From Scilla litardierei (Eukaryota > Streptophyta > Magnoliopsida > Asparagales > Asparagaceae), in contig CM061132.1 of the NCBI GenBank assembly GCA_030789695.1, positions 163,457,442 to 163,521,441 on the forward strand: 64,000 nt of DNA, read 5' to 3'. The position numbers and the translations under genes were made by a program. Below are positions 47,640 to 58,833 of the stretch, piece by piece (the first letter of the stretch is position 1; the number at the start of each line of letters is the position of its first letter). The notes below the pieces were generated by a model. That model saw only the letters and a program-made list of their open reading frames with translations. It was not told the DNA's origin and did no database searches.

Positions 47640-48084
47640 TAGTCAAATTGGCGTCTTACCTAACGGGTGCTGTCGCCTCGGACTCTCGCGTTGCTCCGCC
47701 GACCGCTCCTACGAGAACAACTCTGGAAAGGATTCTTAAACCTCTTACAAGCCCTAGCTCCTCGACATTCAACCTTTTTACCCCCCCAGGCAATATATCT
47801 TTAAAGCGCTTCCGCAAAGCATCAGCATCGTGACCGTCGAACCCGCGACACGCGTCACCAATCTGGGTCCTGTCCATCGCTAACCCACGTGTTCTGCCGC
47901 TTCGCGTCCTGTCAAAACCGTAGGTTGCGCCACGTGTCGTCACCACAGCGGTCGGGCCGCCTCGGTTCCCGCCCGCCGTCGATTCGCCAGGATGACGTCA
48001 AGTCAGACGACCGCCAACAAATCCCGCCCAAATCCCTGCAAAATGATTACCCTCTTTTGAAATTACCCCTCGATATCGCCGCTA
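47640..48084 (-). promoter_or_regulatory. Upstream region of antisense gene 1
   Basis: The minus strand here (about 47,820-47,870) reads CGTGTCGCGGGTTCGACGG, resembling CGTGTCGAAAGTTTGACGG upstream of gene 2 (about 50,890-50,920). The duplicated unit therefore seems to include 5' flanking or promoter sequence. Confidence 0.45.
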
Positions 48085-48290
48085 GATCCAAGATTTGGTC
48101 CGGCCTCCGCCAGTCCGGCCAAATCATGGAATCAACGCCAGATCCAAGATTTGGTCCGGCCTCCGACAGTCCGGCCAAAGCATGAAATCGGCGCTAGATC
48201 CAAGATTTGGTCCGGCCTCCATCAGTCCGGCCAAAACACAGTCAGAGTTGGACCCAATATTTGGTCTAACACTCGTCAGTCCGGCCAAAG
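48085..48290. repeat. Minisatellite, four ~56-bp units
   Basis: AGATCCAAGATTTGGTCCGG and CAGTCCGGCCAAA recur with a period of about 56 bp; the last unit is diverged. It lies between the two antisense genes. The rest to 48668 holds no feature I can support. Confidence 0.85.
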
Positions 48291-48668
48291 CAGGAGCTTC
48301 CCTCGTATCATTGACATTTCTGCTCTCCTTCGGCCCGGCCGGCGCAGGAACCCGCTGCTCACCTCATATGCATCTCAATTCCAACACTTGGCACGGGCTC
48401 CCGAGCAAACGGACAAAGAACGTGACTCATCTCAACTCCCCTCTACCGGAATCCCCGGCAGAGCGAAGTTGGGGGCAATCACATCCCCCACAAATCGTAT
48501 ATTCTACGGGCAAACCGTATACGAATACAGTTTGGCACAAAAAAAATCATAATTTATTTACTCAAACCGCTAACCCGTACATTGGACATTTGACTTTCCA
48601 CCCACTACAACAACACATCGTTCATAACCCTATCACGAGAAGGTACGGCCCTCCCCGAACCCACGTTT

Positions 48669-50680
48669 CTAGCGGCGCCGCTTCTCGACCGACCGATCCC
48701 TCACATCCTTAACCACTTGCCGAATCGCCGCCTCCTTAGCCTCTTGCAGCATCGGCACAACATGCTCGTCATGATACCGGCGGATAGCGGCTTCGACCAG
48801 TTTGCCCTCAGCGTCCCGCTTATCCTCCAGTCGCCGCACCGCTAGACCCTTCTCCCTCTTCTCGGCCGCCAGAGCTACCTTTAGGTCCTCAATCTGCTGC
48901 CTCTGTAACCCGATCACAGACTCCTTGCTGACAACTTCCGAGGTATATTTCGCCCGGATATCATCCCTCTCTCGCGTTATTTCTTGAAGCTGCTTCTCGA
49001 CCGCTGCTTTGGACGAATCGAAGTACGCAGCCCGCCCCTTCTCCACGCCGTAGGCCGCCCTAACCCTCTCCAGCTCCGCCTCCGTGTCCCTCAGCTTCTC
49101 CCTGACCTCGCCAAGGTTCTCCTTCGCTTCACGCAGGGCCGCCCTGGTGGCGACCGCTGAGGGACGGCCCCGCAGGGCTAGCACGTTCGTAAGCATCTAC
49201 ATAAACCTTGAATCAGTGAGACACGGGCACACAAAGCCGGCGTGCGAGTAAAGAAAACCGGCTTACCTGTACGACGTGCCATATAGCCGAGCCACACAGC
49301 CGCTCCGCCCCCACGCGAGCCAACGACTCACGATCGCGCGGCAACCCGCAATACTCGGCGAGGCGCGCCGCCACTCCCGCATCTTCGAATACCGACTCGT
49401 CGCGGCTGACTCGAAAGGGAAACTTGCGGAGATGGTCATCAGGGTACGCCTCGACCTCTTCTCGGGTCCTCTTAAAATGAATGAGAGCGCCCTCACAGGC
49501 TTGACTCGACGACGCCCCCATTTCCCACGAAGGGATCCCGTATGGCCACTTCTGAACCGCAGGCGCCCGGCGGGGCGCGACCACCTCGGGTACCCGCGGG
49601 GGGACGGAGGGTCGGGCCCCTCGCGCGGGCACGCCCTCGGGACGATCCTCGCCAGGCCCACCGGCGGAGCGGTCTTGTCCGACTGTTGCCCGTCCCGGGT
49701 GCAATCTCTCCCCGGGGGGGCCCGCCCCCACGATCCGGGGATCCTGCCTCACTAGCCCCCCCCCCCCCCCCCTTGCCTTTCCCGCAAGGATCAGTACCCC
49801 CCGAGGTCGGGGCAGCGGCCAAACCTGACACCTCCTCCGGCTCCCTTATCGTGTCTTCACCTGCAAAAGGAAAAGAGAGACAATCAGGGCGAGCCTAGCC
49901 CAAAGTTTACAAAACTTCAAAGATACCTATGGCCCAAAAGTCCTGGGCGAGCCGACTGCTCTGCGTTAGACTCACCCAATGACGACACGCCTCGGGCAGC
50001 TCCCTCAAAATCTGAGCTTTGGCAATATCCTCCCCGGTCAGCTCCACCCCTTCATTTACGAAGGGATTCCGCGCCCCCCAATTCGACGTCAGCGCCACGT
50101 CACTTGGCACTGTCACGAAGACGAACTCCCTCACCCAATCGCCGACATCATCAGGCACCTCGAGGATGAGTTCTCGCCCTCTCCTGGCGCAAACGCGATG
50201 ATACACCCCCCACTTCCGAACCACGAAGAAATGCTGAAACAACGCCAAGGAGGGACTCAAGGAGCAAGCAAGACACAAGACGACAAACCCCACTAACAAG
50301 CCCCAGGAACGGGGCGCTAAGGCGAATATCGGCAGCTCCAGGAAATTCAACAAGTGAAACAAATACGGGTGGATCGGGAAGCGGAGCCCCAACTCAAAGG
50401 ACCGGACATAGACCCCGACCTCATTATTCCCCGGTGAGCTCACCGCTTCCTCCGACCCGGGAACCCGCACCTCATAGGGTTGTCGCACGAACCGCACGCG
50501 AATCTCCCGGATGTTGATCCTGTCAAACCTACGTCGGGGGGACTCAATGTCTCTCGGTGCAACAGATAACCATGCCCATCTTTCCCTGGTCCGCTGCACC
50601 CCCGGCTGCGACGCCCCCTCGCACGCCGACTCTTCCACCCCCACCCGGCTACTCCCTCCAATCTCAAATCGAGAGGCCAT
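48669..50680 (-). CDS. Antisense gene 2 of the Tat-like element, diverged paralogue of gene 1
   Basis: Exons 49927-50680, 49267-49860 and 48669-49196 (minus), with 66-bp and 70-bp GT-AG introns at the same protein positions as in gene 1. Exon 1 has VGVYVRSFELGLRFPIHPY, LNFLELPIFAL and SPSLALFQHFFVVRK. Exon 2 ends with DESVFEDAGVAARLAEYCGL. Exon 3 is an Arg/Glu coiled coil. The sum is one base over a multiple of three; the excess maps to a run of about 16 Gs (49757-49772) in exon 2, where the frame changes. Identity to gene 1 is well under half, so the duplication is old. Function is unknown. Confidence 0.78.
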
Positions 50681-51164
50681 TGATCGGAAAGGAAGGAAAT
50701 TAATTGTTGTTACCTGTTGCTCCCTTAAACCTGGAAGGCGATCGGAAGAAGATGGCCGGTGACGGAATGGACAGGTTAGCCAGCAAGCTCCAAATAGAAA
50801 AATCGAGCGCCGGAGGAGAATCGGAGAAAGACAAAAATTCCCGCCGACCGCCTCCCAGACCTTTTTAGCGGTACCGGTGGCCCCCGGGCCATCTCGGCCG
50901 TCAAACTTTCGACACGCGGCGCCCATCGAGACATCCTCGACGCCTCGACTGGCGTGAGGGTCACCTCATCCACGTGTCGTAAACTCAATCGCAGAGACGC
51001 TTCGTTTTCCTCTGCCCCCTTTTCAAATCGTAATGATGACCACTAAAGCGGGAGTTCCGAAGCCGCCGCTGGCACTACCCGGTGGGTCCAAGGCCCATAT
51101 TGAGGGTCCGGAATGTTGGATATGGTTCGCCCTCCGAGCCAAGCCGGGCTGCCGCCTCAGACTC

Positions 51165-51180
51165 GAAGGCCGGGGGCAAT
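51165..51180 (+). promoter_or_regulatory. Polypurine tract of the Tat-like element
   Basis: GAAGGCCGGGGGCAAT abuts the 3' LTR, the purine-rich form usual before Tat-lineage LTRs. Between gene 2 and this site (50,681-51,164) lies its upstream region without other features. Confidence 0.75.
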
Positions 51181-52255
51181 TGTTACGACCTAAAGATCGT
51201 AGTAGCCCAACTCCCGCCCGGATCCGCTAACATACCCCTTTAGCTCACCATTTAACAATTAGGGCCGCCGCCCCGAAAACCCGGGGCATCACGGAGATAG
51301 GCGCGCCTTACAGCGCTCCCCGAAACGGCCGAGGCGAACAACTGTAGCCGGCCGAAGCGAACAACCGCAGCCGCCCGACCCACCGGGGTAGCGCGTTAGG
51401 GGACGCTTGGGTAGCTAGGCCATGCCTATTGACGGGCGCGGCCGGGCCGGACAACCCCCGACCGGAACGGCCCGTCCGATTCCCGCGAACCGCGGCGCCA
51501 AAAGTGAGCCAGACCTTTAGTTCGACGCTAATGACAAACAGCCTAGGATAAGGACACGACTGACACATACGTCACCCGACCGCCTGACAAAGCACCCCCA
51601 GGCGGCTGACCTGACCGGCGGTTAGTGCTTTCGGCCCTGACATCCCGACAAAAGCACCCCTGGGCCGTGGCGCCGCCTGACAGAGGCAGGTCAGAAACTC
51701 CTGTTCCCGATGTCCTTGTCCGAAGCTTCCGCTGACACCCGAGCCAGCTCAGCACGCCTAGTCATCACCCGTCAGGTATAAATACCTCCTCTCCTCTTAC
51801 GGAGAGGAGGTTGGAAAAACTCTCTGATCATTTGTGATTCACACACGAGAGCAAAGGTCCTCCATATCTTTGCCCTCCCACCTATAGCTCGTCACGCGAG
51901 GCGGACACACCGTTAGTCCGGCCGGCGTGTCTAGCCCCCCTTTTAAGCCCTTTTACTGACTTAGGCATCGGAGGGGATAAGGGTTGGACCCCAACCCCGC
52001 CCTTCTGACGAGTTGTTCGTGCTGCAGGAGAGCTCGCCCCTTGACCAAAGTCAGCGCTAGCCTCCCGCCGTCCAACCTTCCTCAGTGGCGTCCAGCAAGA
52101 TACGATCCCGTGGGCTCCACCGGCAACGGATCCAACCTCTTCATCCCACTAATCACTTGTAAAACAGCCTACCCGAATCCCCATTTCCATATAACCACCG
52201 TGCCCTTGGTTCCCCATAATACAAATTCATTGTACGCGAGTTCCACCTCGTAACA
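51181..52255 (+). repeat. 3' LTR of the Tat-like element
   Basis: 1075 bp, colinear with 38952-40026 without visible indels and about ten substitutions apart. Confidence 0.95.
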
Positions 52256-52260
52256 AATTT

Positions 52261-52849
52261 AATTAAAAGAATTGATTAGCTTCTCATCGCGTCGAATTTA
52301 GCTTGCAAATTCACACTGAAAAACACAACAGAGATCAATTTGTAAACACGCTAGAAATGGTCGGATTTGCCAACCCTAACAATTCTGATCATAAATAGAG
52401 ATGCTTCCATTGATTCTTTTAGAGAATTGCTAAATCCACCAAAGAATCGGTATAGGGAGTTGACCGGTTTCTAAAATTGAAAAAAAAAATTCAACTCAGA
52501 CTTACATCACACATTCTCTCTCCCCAACTTCTTTCTTTATCCGGTGAAGTGTCACCTCACTGCACCGAAGGCAGGGGTTGCACTTGCATGTAGTCCTCCT
52601 CTTCTTTTAGGGCCCGTTTCTTTGGTTGAATGTGGGTTTTGAGAATCTTGGATGTGTGTGGAATCTTTGGAGAGAGAAAAGAAGAGTTTTGTGTTTCTTT
52701 TGTTGGAAGTGGGTTTGGAAAGTGTGATTGGGATGTGTATGCGGGTCCCACACAAGAATCTTGTGTTTCTTTGGTTGAATGTGGGATTGGGAATGTTGGA
52801 AGAAGTTAGTTGAGATTGGGGTGAGGATAAACAAGGTGAGATTACCCCC
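52261..52849. other. Flank with a possible PIF/Harbinger terminus
   Basis: AT-rich flank of the Tat-like insertion. At about 52,608 TTAGGGCCCGTTTCTTTGG resembles a Tourist/Harbinger end after TTA. CTTTGGTTGAATGTGGG recurs at about 52,771, and GAATGTGGG-type motifs repeat between. No matching right end could be fixed. Confidence 0.45.
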
Positions 52850-54050
52850 TTGAGCCAACTGCAAGGCATATAAAGTCCATATTCATGTGATAAACCAAGG
52901 ATCCAAAGCAATGCATATATATAACTCAAGTATGGAATGCATAGGAAACACTAGATAAAAGAGGGTGAGAAGAGATAACACAATCCAATGTCCCAGCTGC
53001 AAGGCATATAAATTCCCAGATTCATCAGATAAACCATGGTGCCACAGCAATGCATACATATATAAATCAAGTAGGGAATGCATAGAAAACACTAGATAGA
53101 AGAGGGTGAGAAGAGATAACCCAATGTCCCAGCTGCAAGGCATATAAATTCCCAAATTCATCAGATATACCATGGTGCCACAGCAATGCATACATATATA
53201 AATCAAGTAGGGAATGCATAGGAAATTATCTTCATGGAAGAGGGTGAGAAGAGATAACCCAATGTCCCAGCTGCAAGGCATATAAATTCCCAGATTCATC
53301 AGATATAACATGGTGCCACAGCAATGCATACATATATAAATCAAGTAGGGAATGCATAGGAAATTATCTTCATGGAAGAGGGTGAGAAGAGATAACCCAA
53401 TGTCCCAGCTGCAAGGCATATAAATTCCCAGATTCATCAGATATATCATGGTGCCACAACAATGCATACATATATAAATCAAGTAGGGAATGCATAGGAA
53501 ACACTTGATAGAAGAGGGTGAGAAGAGATAACCCAATGTCCCAGCTGCAAGGCATATAAATTCCCAGATTCATCAGATATACCATGGTGCCACAGCAATG
53601 CATACATATATAAATCAAGTAGGGAATGCATAGGAAATTATCTTCATGGAAGAGGGTGAGAAGAGATAACCCAATGTCCCAGCTGCAAGGCATATAAATT
53701 CCCAGATTCATCAGATATACCATGGTGCCACAGCAATGCATACATATATAAATCAAGTAGGGAATGCATAGGAAACACTAGATAGGAGAGGGTGAGAAGA
53801 GATAACCCAATGTCCCAGCTGCAAGGCATATAAATTCCCAGATTCATCAGATATACCATGGTCCCACAGCAATGCATACATATATAAATCAAGTAGGGAA
53901 TGCATAGAAAACACTTGATAGAAGAGGGTGAGAAGAGATAACTCAATGTCCCAGCTGCAAGGCATATAAATTCCCAGATTCATCAGATATACCATGGTGC
54001 CACAGCAATGCATACATATATAAATCAAGTAGGGAATGCATAGGAACCCA
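52850..54050. repeat. Tandem array, about 9 units of ~137 bp
   Basis: GCAAGGCATATAAATTCCCA recurs about every 135-140 bp (near 53000, 53135, 53272, 53409, 53545, 53685, 53819, 53955), with a first diverged copy near 52,860. Two unit variants exist: one has AAACACTAGATAGAAGAGGG, the other AAATTATCTTCATGGAAGAGGG. Open frames across it merely reflect the period. Confidence 0.93.
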
Positions 54051-54115
54051 AGCTTCAACCGTAGAGAACATAGTTTGTTTTGGAACATAGTCAAAAAGTT
54101 CAATGTATCTTCCCA

Positions 54116-54598
54116 TCAACCACTCTTGTTAAGCAACATCAATAAAATACATAACAACAACCCTAAAATTGAAAACAAAACCCACTTAATTGTTTTGTAA
54201 TCGACTACGTTGCATTCCATCTTCAACTTGGTCCGCTCAAATCCACCCAAGAGCCTTGCAAACCCCGACTCTATCTCTAACAGACGCCTTTCCGAGAATG
54301 AAGTGGAATAAGTTGCACGGGTGAGGTTTCTGTCATGCTCATCCATTAACTGCAGGATCACATATGTGGACCAGTCTGGGTGTGGGGGATCCTTCCATTC
54401 GTAGTAGGGGCATTTGTGTAAACCGCGCGAGGGACAGCTCCAAAATCTCCTACCTGGATTTGTTCGGGTCCACGAAGTTTTCCTACCAACCTGAATCCCA
54501 CAGTAGCAAACCCTCGTGTCAGCGGGATCTGCATCCAAATCACCCCCTGGCGCAACTCTAGTACGGGACTGAACAGAGGAGCTGGACCCGGTACTCAT
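54116..54598 (-). CDS. GRF-type zinc-finger protein, 160 residues
   Basis: An intact ORF. After a Ser/Thr-rich start, CYCGIQVGRKTSWTRTNPG and RRFWSCPSRGLHKCPYYEW form a GRF zinc finger (residues 31-68), a nucleic-acid-binding fold. A helical segment and a C-terminal hydrophobic stretch WVLFSILGLLLCILLMLL (about residues 139-156), likely a membrane anchor, follow. Plant genomes hold many such short GRF proteins, often near repeats. It lies between two blocks of the ~137-bp array. Whether it belongs to a transposon or is a host-derived gene is open. Confidence 0.72.
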   Translation of the reverse strand: MSTGSSSSVQSRTRVAPGGDLDADPADTRVCYCGIQVGRKTSWTRTNPGRRFWSCPSRGLHKCPYYEWKDPPHPDWSTYVILQLMDEHDRNLTRATYSTSFSERRLLEIESGFARLLGGFERTKLKMECNVVDYKTIKWVLFSILGLLLCILLMLLNKSG

Positions 54599-54810
54599 GT
54601 GTACCTACCCTGAAATATACATGATAGATAGGCATGCAACATACATACAAATGATATGAAATATGGGGTTAGAAATAACATAAGAATAATCTAGTGAAAA
54701 CCAAAAAAAATTGTATGAAACAACGATAAATTAAAAAAGATAAAAAATTTGGTGCCCTCAGAAATAAATTTAATCTAATCGTTTCCTTGCTGGTTTCTTA
54801 TGGCATGTGG

Positions 54811-55113
54811 CTATGAGTAAGATTTGGATAGAATGAGGTTTCGCCCCACTCTTTTATAGTCACATCTCGAAATATTCCCCACGTTCTCAGCCACTTCCCA
54901 ATAAGCGAACCAAAGCAAGGAAACATATTTGTCAGCTACATATGCTGCACAATCCATAGGTACCATTGCCACACAATCCTCATTGGGCGCCTGATAAAAA
55001 AATTCATAAACAGCATCTCCAACAAATACCACTGAAGAGATGCAAGATATCATGTGGCATGTAAATATATACAACATGGGAAAACAGGTAGGACACAAGT
55101 GTTTCGTATGCAT
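54811..55113 (-). CDS. Unidentified small ORF, 100 residues
   Basis: The later part (VYEFFYQAPNEDCVAMVPMD, ADKYVSLLWFAYWEVAENVG) looks protein-like; the hydrophobic start may be intron or UTR sequence. I do not recognise it. It runs in the same direction as the GRF ORF and ends about 210 bp upstream of it, so it could be another exon of that locus. Confidence 0.3.
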   Translation of the reverse strand: MHTKHLCPTCFPMLYIFTCHMISCISSVVFVGDAVYEFFYQAPNEDCVAMVPMDCAAYVADKYVSLLWFAYWEVAENVGNISRCDYKRVGRNLILSKSYS

Positions 55114-55230
55114 TCCCTGCTTGATATATATATATGCATTGCTGTGGCACCATGGTTAATCTGATGAATCTGGAATTTATATGCCTTGCAGTTGGTTCAT
55201 TGGGTTATCTCTTCTCACCCTCTTTTTTCA
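55105..55230 (-). repeat. Single inverted unit of the ~137-bp array
   Basis: The array consensus appears here in reverse complement (ATGCATTGCTGTGGCACCATGG, then GGAATTTATATGCCTTGCAG). All other units run the opposite way. Confidence 0.85.
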
Positions 55231-55268
55231 ACTGGGTTATAGTTGAAGGAAGGCCAAAATAAAACACA

Positions 55269-56240
55269 GCTCATGGCGATGAACGAAGAAAAGTGAAAAT
55301 GCGAAGCCCTCAGGTAAATTGTATTCTATCATGCTTTCATGCATATGGTTGCGTGGATGTGGAACATGCTGAACCTACCCATAATGTCTGCTGCATTGGG
55401 GGCAGAATTAATACACCAAGCTACGCAGCCAGGCAATCCGAATAAATGAGGGACCATATATCTTTATGCAACACAGACAGAGTGGTGCAAGCATGTATCC
55501 ACAATCCAGCCATCCTATATGCTGAGAGTGATATAATTATCCCTTCAATAAAACTTCATATCATCATTGGGCTTCACCATCAAAGAAATAGAGCTCATAT
55601 CGATGAACGAAGAAAAGTGAAAATGTGAAGCCCTCAGGTAAATTGTATTCTATCATGCTTTCATGCATATGGTTGCGTGGATGTGGAACATGCTGAACCT
55701 ACCCATAATGTCTGCTGCATTGGGGGCAGAATTAATACACCAAGCTACGCAGCCAGGCAATCCGAATAAATGAGGGACCATATATCTTTATGCAACACAG
55801 ACAGAGTGGTGCAAGCATGTATCCACAATCCAGCCATCCTATATGCTGAGAGTGATATAATTATCCCTTCAATAAAACTTCATATCATCATTGGGCTTCA
55901 CCATCAAAGAAATAGAGCTCATATCGATGAACGAAGAAAAGTGAAAATGTGAAGCCCTCAGGTAAATTGTATTCTATCATGCTTTCATGCATATGGTTGC
56001 GTGGATGTGGAACATGCCGAACCTACCCATAATGTCTGCTGCATTGGGGGCAGAATTAATACACCAAGCTACGCAGCCAGGCAATCCGAATAAATGAGGG
56101 ACCATATATCTTTATGCAACACAGACAGAGTGGTGCAAGCATATATCCACAATCCAGCCATCCTATATGCTGAGAGTGATATAATTATCCCTTCAATAAA
56201 ACTTCATATCATCATTGGGCTTCACCATCAAAGAAATAAG
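55269..56240. repeat. Tandem triplication, 324-bp unit
   Basis: Three head-to-tail copies begin near 55269, 55593 and 55917. They differ at only a few positions (e.g. ATGCTGAAC against ATGCCGAAC), so the amplification is recent. No coding potential is evident; the 60-codon frame repeated in units 1 and 2 is a by-product. Confidence 0.93.
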
Positions 56241-56254
56241 GAACTCAAGAATGC

Positions 56255-57020
56255 ATCTTGGTAACTCAAGAATGCATAGGAAACACTTGATAAAATAGGG
56301 TGAGAAGAGATAACCCAATGACACAACTGCAAGGCATATAAATTCCCAGATTCATCAGATATACCATGGTGCCACAGCAAGGCATACATATATAAATCAA
56401 GTAGGGAATGCATAGGAAACACTTGATAAAAGAGGGTGAGAAGAGATAACCCAATGTCCCAACTGCAAGGCATATAAATTCCCAGATTCATCAGATATAC
56501 CATGGTGCCACAGCAATGCATCTTGGTACCTCAAGAATGCATAGGAAACACTTGGCTGCCATAGGGTGAGAAGAGATAACCCAATGACACAACTGCAAGG
56601 CATATAAATTCCCAGATTCATCAGATAAACCATGGTGCATACATAAATGCATACATATATAAAGCAAGTAGGGAATGCATAGAAACAAACTTGATAGAAG
56701 AGGGTGAGAAGAGATAACCCAATGAGCCAACTGCATGGCATATAAATTCCCAGATTCATCAGATAAACCATGGTGCCACAGCAATGCATACATATATAAA
56801 TCAAGTAGGGAATGCATAGAAACCACTTGATAAAAGAGGGTGAGAAGAGAGAACCCAAGGAGCCAACTGCATGGCATATAAAGTCCAGTTTCATCTGATA
56901 AACCAATGACCCTGAAGCAAGGCATATATATAAATCAAGTAGGGAATGCATAGAAACCACTTGATAAAAGAGGGTGAGAAGAGATAACCCAATGAAGATA
57001 CACCATGGAGCAACTGCAAG
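56255..57020. repeat. Second block of the ~137-bp array, about 6 degraded units
   Basis: The unit core recurs near 56330, 56466, 56597, 56735, 56870 and, altered, 57018. The orientation is that of the first block. Units are shorter and more variable than at 52850-54050. From 57021 to 57320 I see no feature except the end of the ORF that follows. Confidence 0.88.
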
Positions 57021-57320
57021 GCATATATATAGCATGGAGGCAACAGATACCATACAGATACCACAATAAACTAAGCCTAGCATCAAAGGTACCTAATACT
57101 TCAGTCTAATGCTTACCCAAGGTACAAACAAAATACATCAACGCCCCACCATACTCCATCCTACTCAAGTAACACCCAAAATACATCCAACATAATCCCA
57201 TTAATCTTCCATAATTGTTACAACCAAAATAAGCATAGTCCTGACCCACTGTACACCCAAAATACAACCACCACCATCCACCTTCCATCCATGGAACCTA
57301 TGAAACCCCAACCTACGTGT

Positions 57321-58295
57321 TCACGGCCCTACACTGGAGTCATATCCAGCATCCCTTAAATCACTTTTAATCTCAGCAATTTTGGCCTCCATCATCATCT
57401 TCTTTGCATCTGCAGGCACTGCCAAAAATCTCTTCGCTGCCAATTCATCCTTGCTGAAGTGGGTATACAACATAAGTAGTACGTATCTAGGATACTCCTG
57501 AAACGCATATACACTATCTGAAAGCTCCTTCATCCAGTTATGTTGTGTGCGCATTATCGCTTCCGCGACCAAGGCAACATTGTCTGATATGTTCTGAAAT
57601 ACTTCAGTCACATCCCTCACGGGCCGCCTTCGAATTTTCTTTTTGCCCACCGATGGTGGGGTAGGATGTCCTGACCCAGCTGATCTACAATCATTTGTGG
57701 AAGCACTGGGGGGGATGTCATGTGGTGCATCATCGCTAGGAGATGGAATATGAGTGGAGTCCTCTCCATCTCCTTCATCAACCGGGCCGCCGAAGTTATC
57801 GTACACCGACTTCTTGAAATCCCCCTTCGCCGCGTCATCCCCTATGATCACCACCAGTGCATCATACCAAGGTAAAGGTTTGTTGACATAGTCTCGCTTC
57901 CGATAGTTTGCCTGCAAAAATATAAGATCATTTATGATCATGTTTAATATTTTCTCAAATTATTATACACTGAGGTAACCTATACTGTATGTATAAGTAA
58001 ATACCACTGCCCATGTCGCATATGTAACTGGATCCATTGTTATCATCTTCGTCTCTTCACACCAACCAGCGCCACTCAAGCCCATGCACTCTTGGACATC
58101 TTTAAGACGGGTCCGTAGTGCTTTCATGTGATTGCGTACATTCCCACTTGTATACGTTGTACCATACAAGGAATTGATATACGCAGCAGCAAGAGTGAAA
58201 GCAGTCCTTTTGAAGGTCTTATCGACCTTATTGCCATTCAGAGCCTGTTCCGCTAGGAACGGAATAAGGGAAGCATCATGCTCAGCCGTCCACAT
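57321..58295 (-). CDS. PIF/Harbinger-associated Myb/SANT-like protein
   Basis: Exons 58005-58295 and 57321-57911 (minus) with a 93-bp GT-AG intron join in phase 0 to 293 residues. The N-terminus WTAEHDASLIPFLAEQAL, the helix YTSGNVRNHMKALRTRLKDV and WCEETKMITMDPVTYATW form a Myb/SANT-like DNA-binding domain (PF12776 type). NKPLPWYDALVVIIGDDAA follows, then a Ser/Pro-rich linker, a basic KKKIRRR patch and a C-terminal helical region. PIF/Harbinger transposons encode such a protein as partner of the transposase, which lies just upstream in the same direction. The frame looks intact from the ATG at 58295. Confidence 0.82.
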
Positions 58296-58825
58296 TACGT
58301 TCTGTCGGTTAGAAGATGCAGGACCCTTGCCTTTTTCCGTGGGCTATCCACAGATACATCCCCCTCTTCGCTTCGCCGGCTTGACTTTCTAGATGAGTCG
58401 CTTCCGGCCGTATGTTCATTCCCACTTTGGGGCGACTGCATCCTTCCACTTGGGGTCAAAGGACGTGCGACAGCAGTTTGTGCTACATGGCTTCCCACTG
58501 ATTTCATTTCCCCCGCTTGAAGTAGTTGCATGTATTCTGAGTCAGCCTGAGGGGAAATCGACATTGGCATGGGCAGTTGAATGCCAAACGGGTGATATTG
58601 AGGATATGGCACATGTTGGGGAACTCCTGGGTAGGTAGGAGCTGGAAATTGTGCAGGATTCAACCTCCTCGGAATAGGGCGGCCCAGACGTGGATCTAGA
58701 CGTGGATCGACCTCTCCCCACTGAGGAATATATGAAGGGTCATAGTATTGTGGCAATGGAGCACTACCCTCCCGCATTGGGTCGCTGCCTTGACCCGAAT
58801 TTGATGACCCTTCCATACCTGCCAC
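58296..58825 (-). CDS. Pro/Gln-rich N-terminal segment of the Myb/SANT-like locus, other frame
   Basis: An open stretch of 176 codons from the ATG at 58825 is rich in Pro, Ser and Gln and ends with a basic patch SSRKSSRRSEE...RKKAR, probably nuclear-localising. Its stop overlaps the next frame by a few bases at the Myb/SANT start. A one-base shift would fuse the two, so this may be the original N-terminus cut off by an indel, or a separate upstream ORF. Confidence 0.5.
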
Positions 58826-58833
58826 ATGTATTA

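Larger units (their letters stand above)
38952..52255 (+). mobile_element. Non-autonomous Tat-lineage Ty3/gypsy element, complete and young, with two antisense genes
   Basis: 13.3 kb bounded by equal 1075-bp LTRs and exact AATTT duplications (38947-38951 and 52256-52260). Order on the + strand: LTR, primer site TGGCGCCGTCTGTGGG, gag-protease, twelve ~214-bp tandem repeats, two antisense spliced genes, purine tract, LTR. I find no RT, RNase H or integrase. About ten substitutions separate the LTRs by eye (around 1%), so insertion is recent. Tat-lineage elements are known to carry extra antisense ORFs of the Transposase_28 (PF04195) type and internal tandem repeats; two such genes in one element is what stands out. 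GC content is far above the neighbourhood. Confidence 0.93.

Noticed and set aside
52552..54103. Hydrophobic Cys/Leu/Tyr-rich ORFs across the ~137-bp array (and 56228-57086)
   Set aside because: They look like membrane proteins but are the repeat unit translated over and over; no start, domain or conservation argument supports them.
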